Below, one piece after another: positions 51,802-64,000 of a stretch of 64,000 nt of DNA (position 1 is its first letter; each line of letters begins with the position of its first letter). The notes beneath the pieces were generated by a model, which saw only the letters and a program-made list of their open reading frames with translations, was not told the origin of the DNA and did no database searches. This DNA is from Epiperipatus broadwayi (taxonomy: Eukaryota; Onychophora; Udeonychophora; Euonychophora; Peripatidae), in the NCBI GenBank assembly GCA_028023455.1, contig JAQFVV010006352.1:1942204-2006203 (forward strand). The letters run 5' to 3'. Made by a program: the position numbers and the translations under genes.

Positions 51802-53916
51802 TGTACCAATCGGAATGAAAGTGAAGATCGAATCTAACCGCAAAAACAATATCTGCACTACAAGGGCGCCATCTAGGCATTTGAGCCTAGAAAAATTTAT
51901 AAAGTAGGCAGATACGTGCTGTTAGGATTCCACTTTCTTTAAATATTCCGACCGTTAGCCCAAGTCACTAGCTCAGCGGAGACGCAGAGATAAAAATCTA
52001 TAAATTTTATATCTTAAATATAAAAGAATAAAAGCCACTGCCAGAAATTAACACATAAAATATTTATTTACGCACATATAAAATAATATTTAAATTTTGA
52101 GGAATAAATTTAACGTTTATAATTTTATATTGATCTTTAATTCTAAATTTAAGTAGATTGCATATAATGAGTTTACTATTTATTTAGAGGGTCGAGTATG
52201 AATGGACTACATAAGTCTGTATTTGAAAAGAAAATATTCTTCCCTGATTTAACCTTAGGCAACAAATTTCACAATCAACTGGTGCCAATCCATCCGATAC
52301 ATTCATGTATTCAATGTAGCATGATACGACAACACAAAATACTATATTGTCAGGAATGTACATCTGAACAATAAGTAGAAATAGAGAAGAGATTGACTCT
52401 CCACCAGCAGGAATGTGACATCTGTTGGCAAGTAGATCAATAAACAAAAAACTCCATAGGAATGGACTGTGGTCTTCTGCCGACTTACAAACCCATCCAT
52501 AGGCAAACAGAGGGTGTGTGGCATATATCTATAATCCTGCCCGTAGTGGACCTCATACTACATCTACTAATTACACAAATATATCCAATCCATTGAACCA
52601 ATTCAACTACGAAATGAATAACCTAAGATTACCCTCCCATAATATAACTTTACAAACTATATAGCCATTCATGCCCCACTTAATTTTAACATTTAAATAC
52701 GTTCACACAGATTTGTTAAAAAATGTTGGGTATAGATCGATTACATAGATTCCACGATCAAAAACATTTCAAAATAAACATAAACGATCAAAATAAAAAA
52801 TTATTGATATCGACAATCGCAGAGGGAAACTTATAAGTAACCCAATAGTATTCACCATAAGATACTTGCGTTGTCACCAATAACTTAAAAGACATCCGAA
52901 TAAATACATTTTAGATACTCACCGTAAGGTATCATTATTTATTGAATGTCTATATATTTTGATCAAATATGAAAACCAAAATATAATTAACCGCAAACGA
53001 ATCCATGCAAGCGTCTATAAACAACTTAAATTTCATGCTTTTAAATAATCTTTACAATAAGAAAAAAAATAATGGAAAAGATGTTTATCAATCGGAAAAC
53101 ATATAAAATTAAACATTATTAATTTGATTAAAGACTTACAAAAGTCAGATAAGAGTCCGTTTTAACATTTCAGTTGGCTTGTTTATCAGTTTGTAAAACT
53201 TGACGAAAGTTCTTGATTGATTTTAACAATTGTTCATTTTATATAGCTTATGGTATAAGAGTCCAGGCCTCTGCTTTCAATTCCCGTGACGCCTCCGTTG
53301 GAAGGTAATGTTCTGGAGATGGCAATAGCTGGTTCAAGGTATCACAGTCTTTTCATTTTTTTTTTTTATAGAGAGTGTGGTATGTGCGTCATACCACATC
53401 TCTCAAACACACAACGCTGGAACTGTCCGAAAAAAACTGCATTTCTCTTTTTATATTATCCACCCGGATTCAATGAACAAAACGTCACTAGTCTATCACT
53501 TTCGTTAGGGTCCGAGCCAAGGCTTAGTGCTTCCATTGGTCAAGCTAAAATTTCTTTCTTGTCTTATCTAACTTTTCATCTGACTTTTTAATTACACAGC
53601 TTTTTGATAATTAATAAACATCATTTCCATTTACAGATTACAGGAATTAATTAATACCTGTTTTTACTTTAACTTACGTTATTTTTTTATTAAAATATTT
53701 TTATATTTCAACCTTGTATTTTTTTATTAAAAAAAATACGTTCAAATACTTTTTTTTTTTTGTTTATGAAAAAAATATTTTTAAAGTTTAGCATCTGTGC
53801 AAATATATACGTTTAACAATATTTTAATTTTAGCGTTTAGTTTTTTACTTTTATTTGCGACTTTTATTAAGTTTTTATTTTAAATTAATGTAACGACATA
53901 TTTATATATCGTTACA
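51802..53916 (-). mobile_element. Solo-LTR-like element, copy 2 (2115 bp)
   Basis: On the minus strand begins TGTAACGATA and ends TTGGTACA; flanked by AT tracts on both sides. Its body is the inverse of 35835-38032, with gaps. The frames seen at 52184-52524 (-) and 53286-53591 (+) are not conserved in the other copy and are treated as chance. Confidence 0.6.
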
Positions 53917-55551
53917 ATATATATATATATATATAACATTGGAAAACACTATATATAACAATTGATATATAAATCCTGACAAACAAGCAGATAAACATTT
54001 CCCAACTTCCAAATATAACTTTCATTAGATAAAAAAGTTAAATTAATTTTATTTTTGCCATTTGGTGATTATTAATGTAGATAAACTGAAATTATACATT
54101 AAATTTTTTTATCAATTTATTTTTCTTTTATTAAGTAATAATGTATTTCAACTGTTTAAACATTTAATTTTTTAATTAGTAATCTACAAACTGTGATTTA
54201 TTAATTATTTATACTACTTAACTTCATTTATACAATAAATATGAAATATTCAAGAGTCTCCGCACTGTATTAGTTAATCTATCACTTACCATTACTCATG
54301 ATTTGAGATTGAATTAGGCTAGTTGAACTTTGAATATTTTTTTAAGTTATATATAGACTTAGAAATTCATTTCCAATAGTCAGTTTATAACTCCATTTAG
54401 TTAGCTATCTTGTATTGGTAGGTAAATTATTACTTAATTATAAAAACACCCAAAGATGAGTTAATATGCAATGAACAAATTAATTTTGACCCTTTGTCTA
54501 TAAAAACAAAAATATGATTGCAATATAATGAAGTTTTAACACCAATAAAAGAGTTATCATAATCTTGTAATTATTAAACCAATAAATTATCTGTAATTAG
54601 CAGAAAGAACGTATTGACTTGTTAACTTCAGAGCATTAGAATATATTCATCTGTATTCATTAGGTAAATAATACAAAACCCTTGGATCTAAAAGTTTTCA
54701 TTTTAGTCCAACTAATAAATTAGCATTGATATAAGAAAGTGGGTGCTCATTTACTTGTTAGACCAAAAAATAAAACATCCATCTCTAGCTTCCTCATTGT
54801 TATTTGGTTAATAAATCAGTCGTTGTTTGAAAGGATGGAACTTTGTTATAGAAATGATCTTTCTAATTATTGATCAAATCATCTTAGGTGTAAACAATAT
54901 TATTAATACTTAGTGTTGATTGCTGTTAATATAAAGTTTCACTCCTTTAAGCATTAGTGATTTATTTATTATCCATATAACAATATGAAAATTTGAAAAA
55001 ATGAACCACGTTATATCTAACTCTAAATCAGCATTGATAAGAGAAAATGAATGCTCTTTGGCAGTTTTGTTAAAATGATTCCAGTTAAAGCTGACTTGTG
55101 ACCATAATAATAAATGTATTTAGTGCTAACTTCTCTATAGATAATATTATACATTTTCAGTGCTACAAGTTTAATAGTTATTTATTCACAGTATTATTAA
55201 AATTGAATGCTTCCCTCTCTTTAAAAAAGGATCATATAAACCTATTTATTATATAGACTTTATATCACATTATTCAACCACACTTTGTGGCTGTATTGCT
55301 ATGATTATGATATTATTATAAAGATATAAAAAGGATGCTCAGAAAACCATATTAAGATTATAAGAATTCTATTTCAAGCTATTCTTAATTCTTGCTTCTT
55401 ATAAAAATTTAATTTTCAAGCTTTTCTTAGTTCACACTTTAAGCATTTAAATCTAAATTAAAATTATTAATACGTATACATTAATATTTTAAAATAAAAA
55501 AGACATTTTTGACTATTAAATATTTTTATATACATTTCTTTTTTTAATTAG

Positions 55552-55678
55552 AAACATCCCCCTGTCTAAAACTCTTAGAAGAATATAAAAAAGCAAATGA
55601 AACTGCAAAATTGTCTTTATATGAACCATTGTGCGATGTAAATGGCAACTTTGAAGGAAAACAGTGCAGAGGAACCAT
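55552..55678 (+). CDS. Coding exon 3: first half of a thyroglobulin type-1 domain
   Basis: Acceptor ttttttaattag and donor AT|GTAAGC; enters in phase 1 and leaves in phase 2. The 42 residues begin with SPCLKLLEEYKKA and contain YEPLCDVNGNFEGKQCRGT, matching the Tg-1 signature (C...L, then P.CD..G.F...QC). Family knowledge: Tg-1 modules are often cysteine-protease inhibitors (thyropins) or binding modules, and they follow the IGFBP N-domain in true IGFBPs. The following CxCV part of the domain is missing here and must come from a further exon; if the donor is ignored the frame stops immediately (ATG TAA), leaving a half-domain. NET is a possible N-glycosylation site. Confidence 0.8.
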
Positions 55679-55739
55679 GTAAGCATTACATACACATGTA
55701 TCTATAAATATAAAATCAAATACTCACTCATATGATCTA

Positions 55740-56547
55740 ATTTAACATGTTTGTATTACAAATGTTATATAATGAGCTTGCAAATAGCTCTTAACAAGCT
55801 TTTCAGAATATCCCCAATCTCAGACCGGTGAATATTACTGGCTTCCTCAGGGAAGTGTTAGGATATTCAGGCATTAGATTTTAAAAAGCAGGCCAAGCCC
55901 AGTACTTTATCTAATGAATAACTATTAAGTAGAAAATGTAAAATTTCCAAACCTCCATATGTATTCCAATCCAGCTATCCAACTTAATTAACCATATGGG
56001 ACTGAACCAAGTTCGGATACATCATATATTAATAGCTTTAGCAATATAACATGACCAAAGCCTTAATAGTAGAAAATAAAATTACAAAGAAATCAAGACA
56101 TATGTCACATGACCTAATTTAACAAGCTTGTACTATAAATGTTATATAATGAGCTTTCAAATAGCTCTTAACAAGCTTTTCAGAATAACCTCACCATCAG
56201 ACCAGTTTCTGCTACTGGCTTTTATTTTCCTGTTTTATTTTTTGCTATTAAGGCTTTTGTGATTTTATATTGCTAAAGCTATTAATATATGGTGTATCTC
56301 AACTCAGTTCAGGCCCATATGGCTATTTAAGTTAGATAACTGAATTGGAAGACATATAGATGTCTGAAAATTACAGATTTTCTACTTAATAGTTATCCAT
56401 TAAATAAAGTGCTGGTCTTGGCCTGGTATTTTAAATCTAATGCTTAAATATTCTAGCACCTCACTGAGGAAATCAGTAGCAGAAACTGGTCTGAGTTTGG
56501 GGATATTCTGAAAAAGCTTGTTAAGAACTATTTGCAAGTTTATTACA
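55740..56547. mobile_element. Foldback element with partly duplicated left arm
   Basis: The left end (gcttgcaaatagctcttaac, aagcttttcagaatatcccc) recurs inverted at 56500-56545, and ctttatctaatgaataacta / tagttatccattaaataaag pair further in. A second direct copy of the left end starts at about 56105 (gacctaatttaacaagcttg, atagctcttaacaagctttt), so one arm was duplicated after or during insertion. No coding. Confidence 0.75.
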
Positions 56548-56885
56548 CACAAATATATAATATATTCAACACATATGTGAATACTTGATTAAGTATATGT
56601 AATAAATCTAGTTATTCAAACTGCATGCAAACGTTTAATAAATGATTAACCACTCACTCATATCATATATAAAAATCAATAACTATTCTTTCACTTAACA
56701 ATATTTTTTTTCATAACTCAAAATTTCTTTGATGATTCAGGATATATATCAGTCTTATCTAATTTATAGACATAGTGATATTCACATTAGATATTAAGCA
56801 ATTTCATTGAAGAGAATAAAAAAGCCCAAATACATGAATAATAAATTAGCACGCACACACACACATATATATGTAATTATATAAC

Positions 56886-57040
56886 TGAATATTTGTAAAT
56901 ACAGTAACTAAATAATTAAAAAAAAATTATCCACTTAGGAGCGCTTTCGATTATCCCAGTAATCTGCGTCAACTAAAGCTTTCGCTCCTAAGTGGATAAA
57001 TTTTTTTTAATTATTTAGTTACTGTATTTACAAATATTCA
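56886..57040. mobile_element. MITE with 58-bp terminal inverted repeats
   Basis: Arms 56886-56943 and 56983-57040 are reverse complements with a single mismatch that I can see, starting tgaatatttgtaaatacagt and ending at ggagcg. The 39-bp spacer contains cttt-cg/aaagctttcg, allowing further pairing. Lies directly downstream of coding exon 3. Confidence 0.88.
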
Positions 57041-57577
57041 AATTGCCTGGAAATAAAAATTTTGACAAGGGTTACATTGAATCATAATATTATATATATG
57101 AAAAACAAAAACAAGTTTTAAAAAAAATAATATTTTTTAGTATAGTTAGAGCTTACCAATAGCTCTAAACCCCTGAAGCTAGGTGCTGATAGAGAAGGAA
57201 TTCAAAAGCTCTATCGTTAATATATATATATATATATAACATTCTATACAATTATTTGAATAGTAAATACTATTATAGCAAGTGAATACATTCCCACTAA
57301 ATTTTCATTAATATGTATAATAAGAAAACTATCCACTTTTTTTGAACTGGTAGATATTCTGTGAAAGATCAACATGAGTGCAGTGAAATAAGAAATTTCA
57401 TAATATATATATTTAAAAGCATTGTTTAATAGCATTTTTGTCAAATTACTAGAATATTGTATCATTAAAGAGGAAAATATATTAAAGAATAACTTTTGAA
57501 TATTAATCAGACAATACTTAAATAAGCAAAAATCGACAATTATTTTTGTTTTAAAATTTAATCTATTGACATTATAG

Positions 57578-57653
57578 TGCAGATGACCTTTCTACATTTG
57601 TGGCTAAGAAAAAAAAACGTGCACAAATTTGGGCTAATTACAAAAACAAATAA
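57578..57653 (+). other. Weak candidate for a terminal exon of the IGFBP/Tg-1 gene
   Basis: A plausible acceptor (ctattgac branch-like, then attatag) is followed by a frame that would complete the phase-2 codon of exon 3 and run 24 more codons to TAA, ending in a basic, lysine-rich tail (KKKKRAQIW). It lacks the CxC motif expected after QCRGT, so it does not complete the Tg-1 domain. It could be an alternative 3' end or chance. Confidence 0.12.
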
Positions 57654-58000
57654 TATTATTACTTTGATTAATTCTCTTTCAGTAATTTTGTGAAATCAGT
57701 TACTTAAAAAAATATTTCCTTTTTAATATATATACTTCGTGTTTTAAAAATATAATAAAATATCCGGATTTAAATTTTGCATGCATAATTAGATAAAGAG
57801 TCAGATGCTATGATTGATTAACATCAGGAATATTCTAGTTGGAAGATAGTTTTTTTATTTTTTTTAGTAAATGTTAAAATGACTTAAAAAAAAAGCATTT
57901 GACTGTGGAAAGTGCTAAATTATGTTTTTTCCATAATACTAATAATAATTTTGAAAATGCTTTGTTAATAAAGAAAATCTACTCTCATATACAATAAGTC

Positions 58001-58199
<199 letters not shown>

Positions 58200-58830
58200 A
58201 AATCTATTGCCCTGCGTGACTTGCATTGATAAAGCGTCTTCTTATAATCGGGAGTTCACAGTATCGTACCTCGCACTCACCCATCTTATGAACTTCCAAG
58301 CTATAAAACCATATGTCTCTCTCCTTTTTAAAATTAATTCTATTGCAGTAAAAGAAATATGCATATAAATATTGTTACATGTGGAATGAATCTGTTACAA
58401 AAAAGTGTTATATACGTAAATCAGTATACCCTTGGATAATGAATTCCACTATCGTCACATATAAAAAAGAAGAAATGCAAATAATTTATGTACTGTATTT
58501 ATTTAAAAAAGAAGTAAAATGGTTAAACTACTTATTTATTAAAGTAAAAATGATATATTTCAATAAATTATACATGGTCTACTATAATTAAATAAAAATA
58601 AAATGTCAATATGAATTTTGTGGAATAAATAAAATAGGCATTTCAGTTTGAAAATTACTGGCGTAGTTTTATTTTATAGGATCTTTCATTGCAATGTATA
58701 CTTTTAAGAAAACAATTAATTAATTAAAAAAAAAACCCCAAAACTTTGTTCTTTTAAATATGAGCGAAAGTTCAATATTCTCATTTAACATTTTTATATA
58801 ATAATTCTGCAATTAAGTCAATAGTTGTAC

Positions 58831-58932
58831 TTTTTTCTCGTGTGTCATAGTATCAGCCGGAAAGCGAACCCGCTAACCCGGGACAAGTGCTTGTAAAGCT
58901 TCTGTCGCTGACCTCTCGACCTCCAATGCTTG
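58831..58932 (-). mobile_element. tRNA-derived SINE, copy 3
   Basis: Reverse-complement copy of the family: on the minus strand ggaggtcgagaggtcagcg, cttgtcccgggttagcgggt and ctgatactatgacacacg followed by A-rich tail. Confidence 0.88.
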
Positions 58933-60484
58933 ACGATAGTTGTATTTATGTCTGCATTATTATAAAAAATAACAATGCAATGCACTAAAAATATTGTTAT
59001 TGATTTTTTTACATTTTTTATTTATTATTTATATGTATATATTAATTCAATAATAATTTTTAGATTAATAATTTATATATTTTTTAAGCTGTAACTTTAT
59101 TTATTTATTTTACTTATTCATACCAGGAAAATAATACAATAATTTCTATCAGATTATAATTATTATAGACACTTAGTTCAAATAGCATTGCCATCTAAGT
59201 TCAATTTTTTTTAATAACAGTTATGGAATTATTTTACTCAGATATATTATAGGTATTGTCCATTATAAAGTATTTTGAGTTTTAAAATAGATTATACCTA
59301 GTGTCTCTATATCTTTTTTTATTGTGCATATGTGTTACAAAACTGTTATCTGAATTTTGAAGGCCAAAATATTTAATTATATTCTCAAATAGTATTTCAT
59401 CCTTTATACTGGCTAATATTTTTTAATGACTGACTACATCAAATATATATTGTAACTAAGAAACATTTACAATCATTAACAGTCGTGCAATTTTGCTTGC
59501 TGTTTAATTAACATAAGAGACATAATTATCATTATTATTAATGCATTCTTGGATTAAAAAAAATTACATGTGAAATTTAAGGACACCAAAATGCTTACAT
59601 TTTATTGAATACTTTTAAATAGCTTGATTGCTTTTATTAAGGAAAAATATGTGTTAGCAGTTATAATCAGATATGGACATATTAAATCTTATTCATGTTA
59701 AATGTGTGTAATGTCTGGAGAATCTGCAATGTATTCTCATAGTCAGCCACCCAAGAAGGCAATCTTTTTCACTCATTTTTATTGAAGTTATCTGCCCCAC
59801 TCATAGTGATTATTCTTTATTGATTTTGAAGAACATAGGAAATTTGTTTGATATTATTACATGATTGATAATTTAGTTTTGATCTTAGTTTATCCGTAGA
59901 ATAAGGCTCATTTTGTTTAGTGATAAGATCAAGAAGTTTGATTGTATAAAACATTCTCATTCAGGGATGTTTCAATAGGGAATTGATAGGTCTGTGGTCA
60001 GCATTATCAAACATATATAATTTAAAAGCTGTGTCATACTATAGTTAATATTGATGGTAATACTATATTATAATCAAGTGTGAGTTTTAAATAAGTGACG
60101 AATGATATGAAAGCAGACGGATTTCTTCATTCATATTATTTCATTAAACTTAATAAATAATATATAATATAATAATAATGATGGTAATAATAATATGAAT
60201 TAAGGAAGAAAATAATTAATCTACTGTAAGTGTGTATTATTTCATTCTATTCAAATCAAACACAGTTTTACTGCATTATCGTACACCGCAGCAAACATGT
60301 ACACAGTTGAAAAAAAAAACTAAAATAATAAACACATACACCAAAAAAAGTTATATATTAAAAATAATTGTTTTAATTAATTATTTTTTTCATCATCGCC
60401 AACAGCAGCCACTCATAAATAAGTATGTCATTTCATTTCTAAATAAAAATAAAAATAAAATCTTCAGAGAAAATTACAGAAGTC

Positions 60485-60592
60485 TTGCATTGGTGGTCGA
60501 GAGGTCAGCACGACTACCTTACAAGCAATTGCCCAGGTTGCGGGTTCGCGTCCCGGCCGATGCTATGACACTTGGAAAAAAAATACCATCAC
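60485..60592 (+). mobile_element. tRNA-derived SINE, copy 4
   Basis: Head ttgcattggtggtcgagagg, B box gcgggttcgcgtcccggcc, then gatgctatgacacttgg and poly(A). Acceptor-stem-like GCATTGG and CCGATGC are fully pairable (one G-T). The best preserved copy. Confidence 0.9.
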
Positions 60593-60654
60593 AAAATATG
60601 TTGATCTATTTTTATTTATTTATTTGATATTTTACAATAAATTTCTTTCAATTT

Positions 60655-62450
60655 CTTTGGCAGAAAACTTTTTTGTGGTACTTCAAAAATTATATCTAAT
60701 GGAATTCTTCAATATATTCTACTCTCTTTTAGATCTTCCAAATAACATTATATTCTCTACCATATATTCCAAATCGGTCTGAACAACATTGCACTTTTTA
60801 AAAATGCTTTTGAAATAATTCTTGTAATGCAAAGGGAATTTATCTCTTTCACAAAAATCATGCTCACCCACGACAAAACAAGCGTTTGGGAAATTTATTG
60901 TACATTTGTCTCACCCGTTCAATCCAATAAGGATATTATTTTACAATAATGAATTTTATAGTATCACATCAAATAACTTCAAAAACATATTAATTAGATT
61001 TGTGATCTTCCCATTGTATTTTTAAAATTTTAGAGTGCTTTTTTTCATGTCTCATTTTCATCAGTAAATTGGAAAAAATAAGATTTTTATATACATATAA
61101 AGGTTACCTTGACAACAGATTGATATTGTTGTTTGTTATTGATGTTGGGATTGAATAAGTATTGACTAGTTTTAATGACTTATATATATATATTATAGTA
61201 GCTATTTCCATATGATGACATAATTTTTTAACTTATCAAAAGCAGAAACACATTGGAATCTGAACTGCATTCAACATCGAAGTCCACTTCTTTATTTACT
61301 TAATTGGTTTATATTCTCTAGTGAATAATTAACTCTTCAAGTTAAAAATTGCTAAAACTTTCCTTTCATTAAGGTCTGATAGAAAACTTGAGTTTTTTTG
61401 AGTATTAATTATTAAATCAATATCTTTATGTGTACATTCAAAATAGAAAACACATTCCAGATCATCTTTTGGACAGAAAAAAATGGTACAGTCATCACCA
61501 TGGGTGGAATGTCTGTTTTCACTTTTAATTATTTAAATTAAAATATCTATAATTAAATCTACATATTGTTTCCCATTTCTTTAAATTCTTATAAATACAT
61601 CCAAAGACAACTGTCATAAAAATTGAAAACAAGTTGAAGCAAGTACACATGCTCTTTTAACACCAGTTTTCTTCACAAATTCCTAATATTTTCCAACTGC
61701 AGCAATAATATTTGCTTTTATTTCATTATGTAGGAGCTCTGTAATAGTAATAACTAATTTTAAACAATGCCATTGATCTATTTTGATTAATAAAGTTAAA
61801 TCCTTGAATAAATCAATAAAAGTAATGTATAAACAATTCCTTCATTTCCAAAACTCTTCTTGCATTTATCTGGCAATAAAAACATATTTATAGGCTTCTT
61901 GAGTCTATAAAACCATATTGAGGTCTTAGTAATCATTTATTTATGATTAGAAGCAACCTACTCAACAAAATTCTTGAAAATATATTTTTATAGTGAACAA
62001 TAATGGTATTCCACAATAATCATTGCAATTTTGTTTAGACTCTTTATTTTTAAAAATTAAAACAATAAAAACATCTTTAAGATCATGTGGCACAACTTTA
62101 TGGGTCCATGTATTTATAAAAAATTTCAATAGTTTTGAAGATAACATATCATCATTTTAAAATTTCTACAGGTTGTTTATCACTACCAGCAACCTTACCA
62201 TTTTTAACATTACAAAGAGCTGTTTTGACTTCACTAAGCTGCAAATCTAAAGGAATAAATAAAGCAGACATATGTCATCAAAATTGTTATCTCAATTCTT
62301 ATATTAAATGTTTCATAGAGTAAACAAAACCCTTTACTGATTATTAAAATTCCCATTTTACTCTTATCTTGAAGAAAATCCTGTATTTAAAATTTTAGTT
62401 CCAAAAAAATCTGCATTTGGCAGTAATTTTTTTTAAAAAAAATTTCATTC
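60655..62450 (-). pseudogene. Decayed non-LTR retrotransposon (LINE) RT region
   Basis: On the minus strand, in order and with frequent frameshifts: NGKVAGSDKQPVEIL (the GK..G.D.I..E.L motif) near 62200, NTWTHKVVPHDLKDVFIVLI then CNDYCGIPLL (the NYR.ISLL motif) near 62050, QYGFIDSRS near 61910 (QFGFR..RS), ITFIDLFKDL near 61820 (FIDL.KAFD), GDDCTIFF near 61490 (the catalytic ADD box, here GDD) and a basic tail near 60900. Domain order fits a LINE RT. No 3' tail repeat or 5' ORF seen. Confidence 0.7.
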
Positions 62451-62459
62451 TGGTTATTG

Positions 62460-64000
62460 TTACATAGTACAGCCTTTTCCCCCTTAAATTGTCCACTGTC
62501 AAAGTCAGAAATCAAACCAAAAGGTTTTATTGTTTTATGCTTTCATGATAGATTTTGAATGTAAATATATATATTTTTAGTAATTTTTTACTTTGATAAT
62601 TAAGTTATTACATTAATTTACTTAAATATAAACTTTGATTTGAAAATTTATAATTTAAAAAAGAATAATCAAGGAAAAGGAAATATCTTTTGATACAATT
62701 CAAGACAAAGACAAATGACCGCTATTTTTATATCAATGTTATTCGATGCTCTAGAAAAATGCAAAACATTTTCATAAATATTTAAGTATTTAATGATTAT
62801 TTTTATACTACTTTGACTAATAATGTGTCTAGATTTAGATTTTTATTTAAAATATTGAATTTTAGACAATGAAAAACCAACAATAATGAATAATCAGAGA
62901 TTGTAATTTCTAATACAAAAAAAAATCACCAGGGATGCCAAATAATGATTGGTTGAAATATAATTCATTTTACTGGAGGTTCTTTTTCAAATGTTTTTTT
63001 AAATATTTTTCTTCAGTTATTAACATTATTTTAAATTTTTTGTTATATTTAATCAATTTCAATGTGAAATAATTGGATTTCTAGAAGCTAAATTAAAACA
63101 GTTCTGTTTATTGAAGGTTACATTTTTTTTTTGAATAGAAACATACTCTAAACATAATTGATGAATAATATTTAATCAAACTTTTGTATAATTGAACAAT
63201 AAAATTAATTCCCTGTTTTCCCTCAAAAATTTGTTTGCTGAAGGATTTTAAGTACTCAGAAGATCAGTGTCACCATACATGGCAATGTTAATTCTGACAT
63301 TGATAGGGTTGTGAACCATTTCTATTATCCATGTTTTCCTGTCAATACATATACCAATAATTTTTAAACTTCTTTGTCAGTCATTGGCTTTCTGTGACTT
63401 TAAGTATACATATTTATTATAAAGCTCAACGTTTAATTAAAATTCTACCAACCTGAAAATTTGTTTCCCTTTAATCAAATTCCTAAGAAAAAAATCATTG
63501 ACAAAAAGTCACTTACGAGTCTCTTTTTAATTAACTCAAGAATGGATTTCACTTTTAACTGTTCTTAAAAAAAATTCGATGCCTTAATAACAATACAAAT
63601 AATCCAAATTAGCAATTTAGTATTGAACAGCAGTTAAAATTTAGTACTGTATAATGATATTTCTAAAGAAGGAAGATCAATGTTCTTGCAAAAACGATTG
63701 GAATAAAATGTCTTATATTCTAACTCTTAACTATATTGAGATCATTAATGCTATTGTTTTGAAGAGTGAAGTATTTTTTCTGCCTAACCAAAATGTATGT
63801 ATTGCTAAAAATCAATAATAAAAGCCCATTTAAATTTACATACTCAATAAATACATTTATTTCCAACAATTTTGGTCAAAATTCTATTATTTGTAGCAAC
63901 TATGTAATATTTAATTTTATTTACTAGCACAGAGATCGTACATAATTTAAATAGAAGAGATTTACATCCTAACCACATGCGTTGTAATGTTGTTATATTA
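62460..64000. other. AT-rich stretch without recognised features
   Basis: No long frame, no repeat recognised, and no splice-acceptor followed by a CxC coding pattern that would complete the Tg-1 domain. Confidence 0.4.

Larger units (their letters stand above)
39548..55551 (+). other. Intron 2 of the IGFBP/Tg-1 gene (about 16.0 kb)
   Basis: GTAAGATA to ttaattag, phase 1. It contains two Tigger-like elements, a composite palindrome, an inverted Penelope-like pair, a CATA repeat, a decayed RTE copy and a solo-LTR-like element. The remaining stretches (notably 44.6-48.4 and 54.0-55.5 kb) show no supportable gene; 45.3-45.9 kb has minus-strand peptide-like runs too broken to name. Confidence 0.7.

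Noticed and set aside
53286-53591. 101-codon + strand frame
   Set aside because: Lies inside the solo-LTR-like copy 2 and is not conserved in copy 1.
60485-60570. Functional tRNA gene
   Set aside because: tRNA-like head is followed by poly(A), occurs in four diverged copies, and the anticodon arm is poor; it is a SINE.
60232-60627. 131-codon + strand frame
   Set aside because: Runs through SINE copy 4; its RVRVPADAM-like part is the translated B box region.

Overview
The window is a eukaryotic, very AT-rich (by eye three quarters or more A+T), intron- and transposon-dominated stretch. Most likely it comes from an arthropod with a large genome; the phylum is an inference from the style of the one recognisable gene and from the repeat mix. 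I see no prokaryotic operons, no rRNA, no functional tRNA and no CRISPR.

One host gene is supported. Three coding exons on the + strand (18353-18578, 39440-39547, 55552-55678) join in frame across two very large introns (about 20.9 kb and 16.0 kb). They encode a signal peptide, a 12-cysteine IGFBP-type N-terminal domain with a WCGCC core, and the first part of a thyroglobulin type-1 domain. The chain is incomplete: the C-terminal CxC half of the Tg-1 domain was not found and probably lies beyond the right edge.

The rest is a museum of mobile elements. Left part (1-18 kb): a foldback fragment, an AT-flanked MITE, a tRNA-derived SINE, then a 6.9 kb LTR retroelement (3003-9907) with extremely long LTRs (about 2.75 kb) around a 1.4 kb internal region that has no reading frame. 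It carries a tRNA-Lys-type primer binding site and a polypurine tract, and it is inserted inside a palindromic foldback element whose halves flank it with a 6-bp duplication. More foldback arms, a G-over-C skewed block and a second SINE follow.

Intron 1 (18.6-39.4 kb): a perfect 43-bp-TIR MITE, a decayed minus-strand Ty3/gypsy element with recognisable Gag coiled coil, RT and integrase zinc-binding region, an odd hydrophobic duplicated frame, a 5'-truncated RTE-type LINE and an abutting 2.2 kb solo-LTR-like element.

Intron 2 (39.5-55.6 kb): two pogo/Tigger-like elements in opposite orientation, a 1.1 kb composite palindrome flanked by an exact 17-bp direct repeat, an inverted pair of Penelope-like 3' ends, a second decayed RTE copy and a second solo-LTR-like element inverted relative to the first.

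Right part (55.7-64 kb): another foldback element, a 58-bp-TIR MITE, a 200-bp TTA microsatellite, two SINE copies and a decayed minus-strand LINE. None of the mobile elements appears able to code for an active enzyme. The genome here has been shaped by nested insertion, inverted duplication and slow decay.
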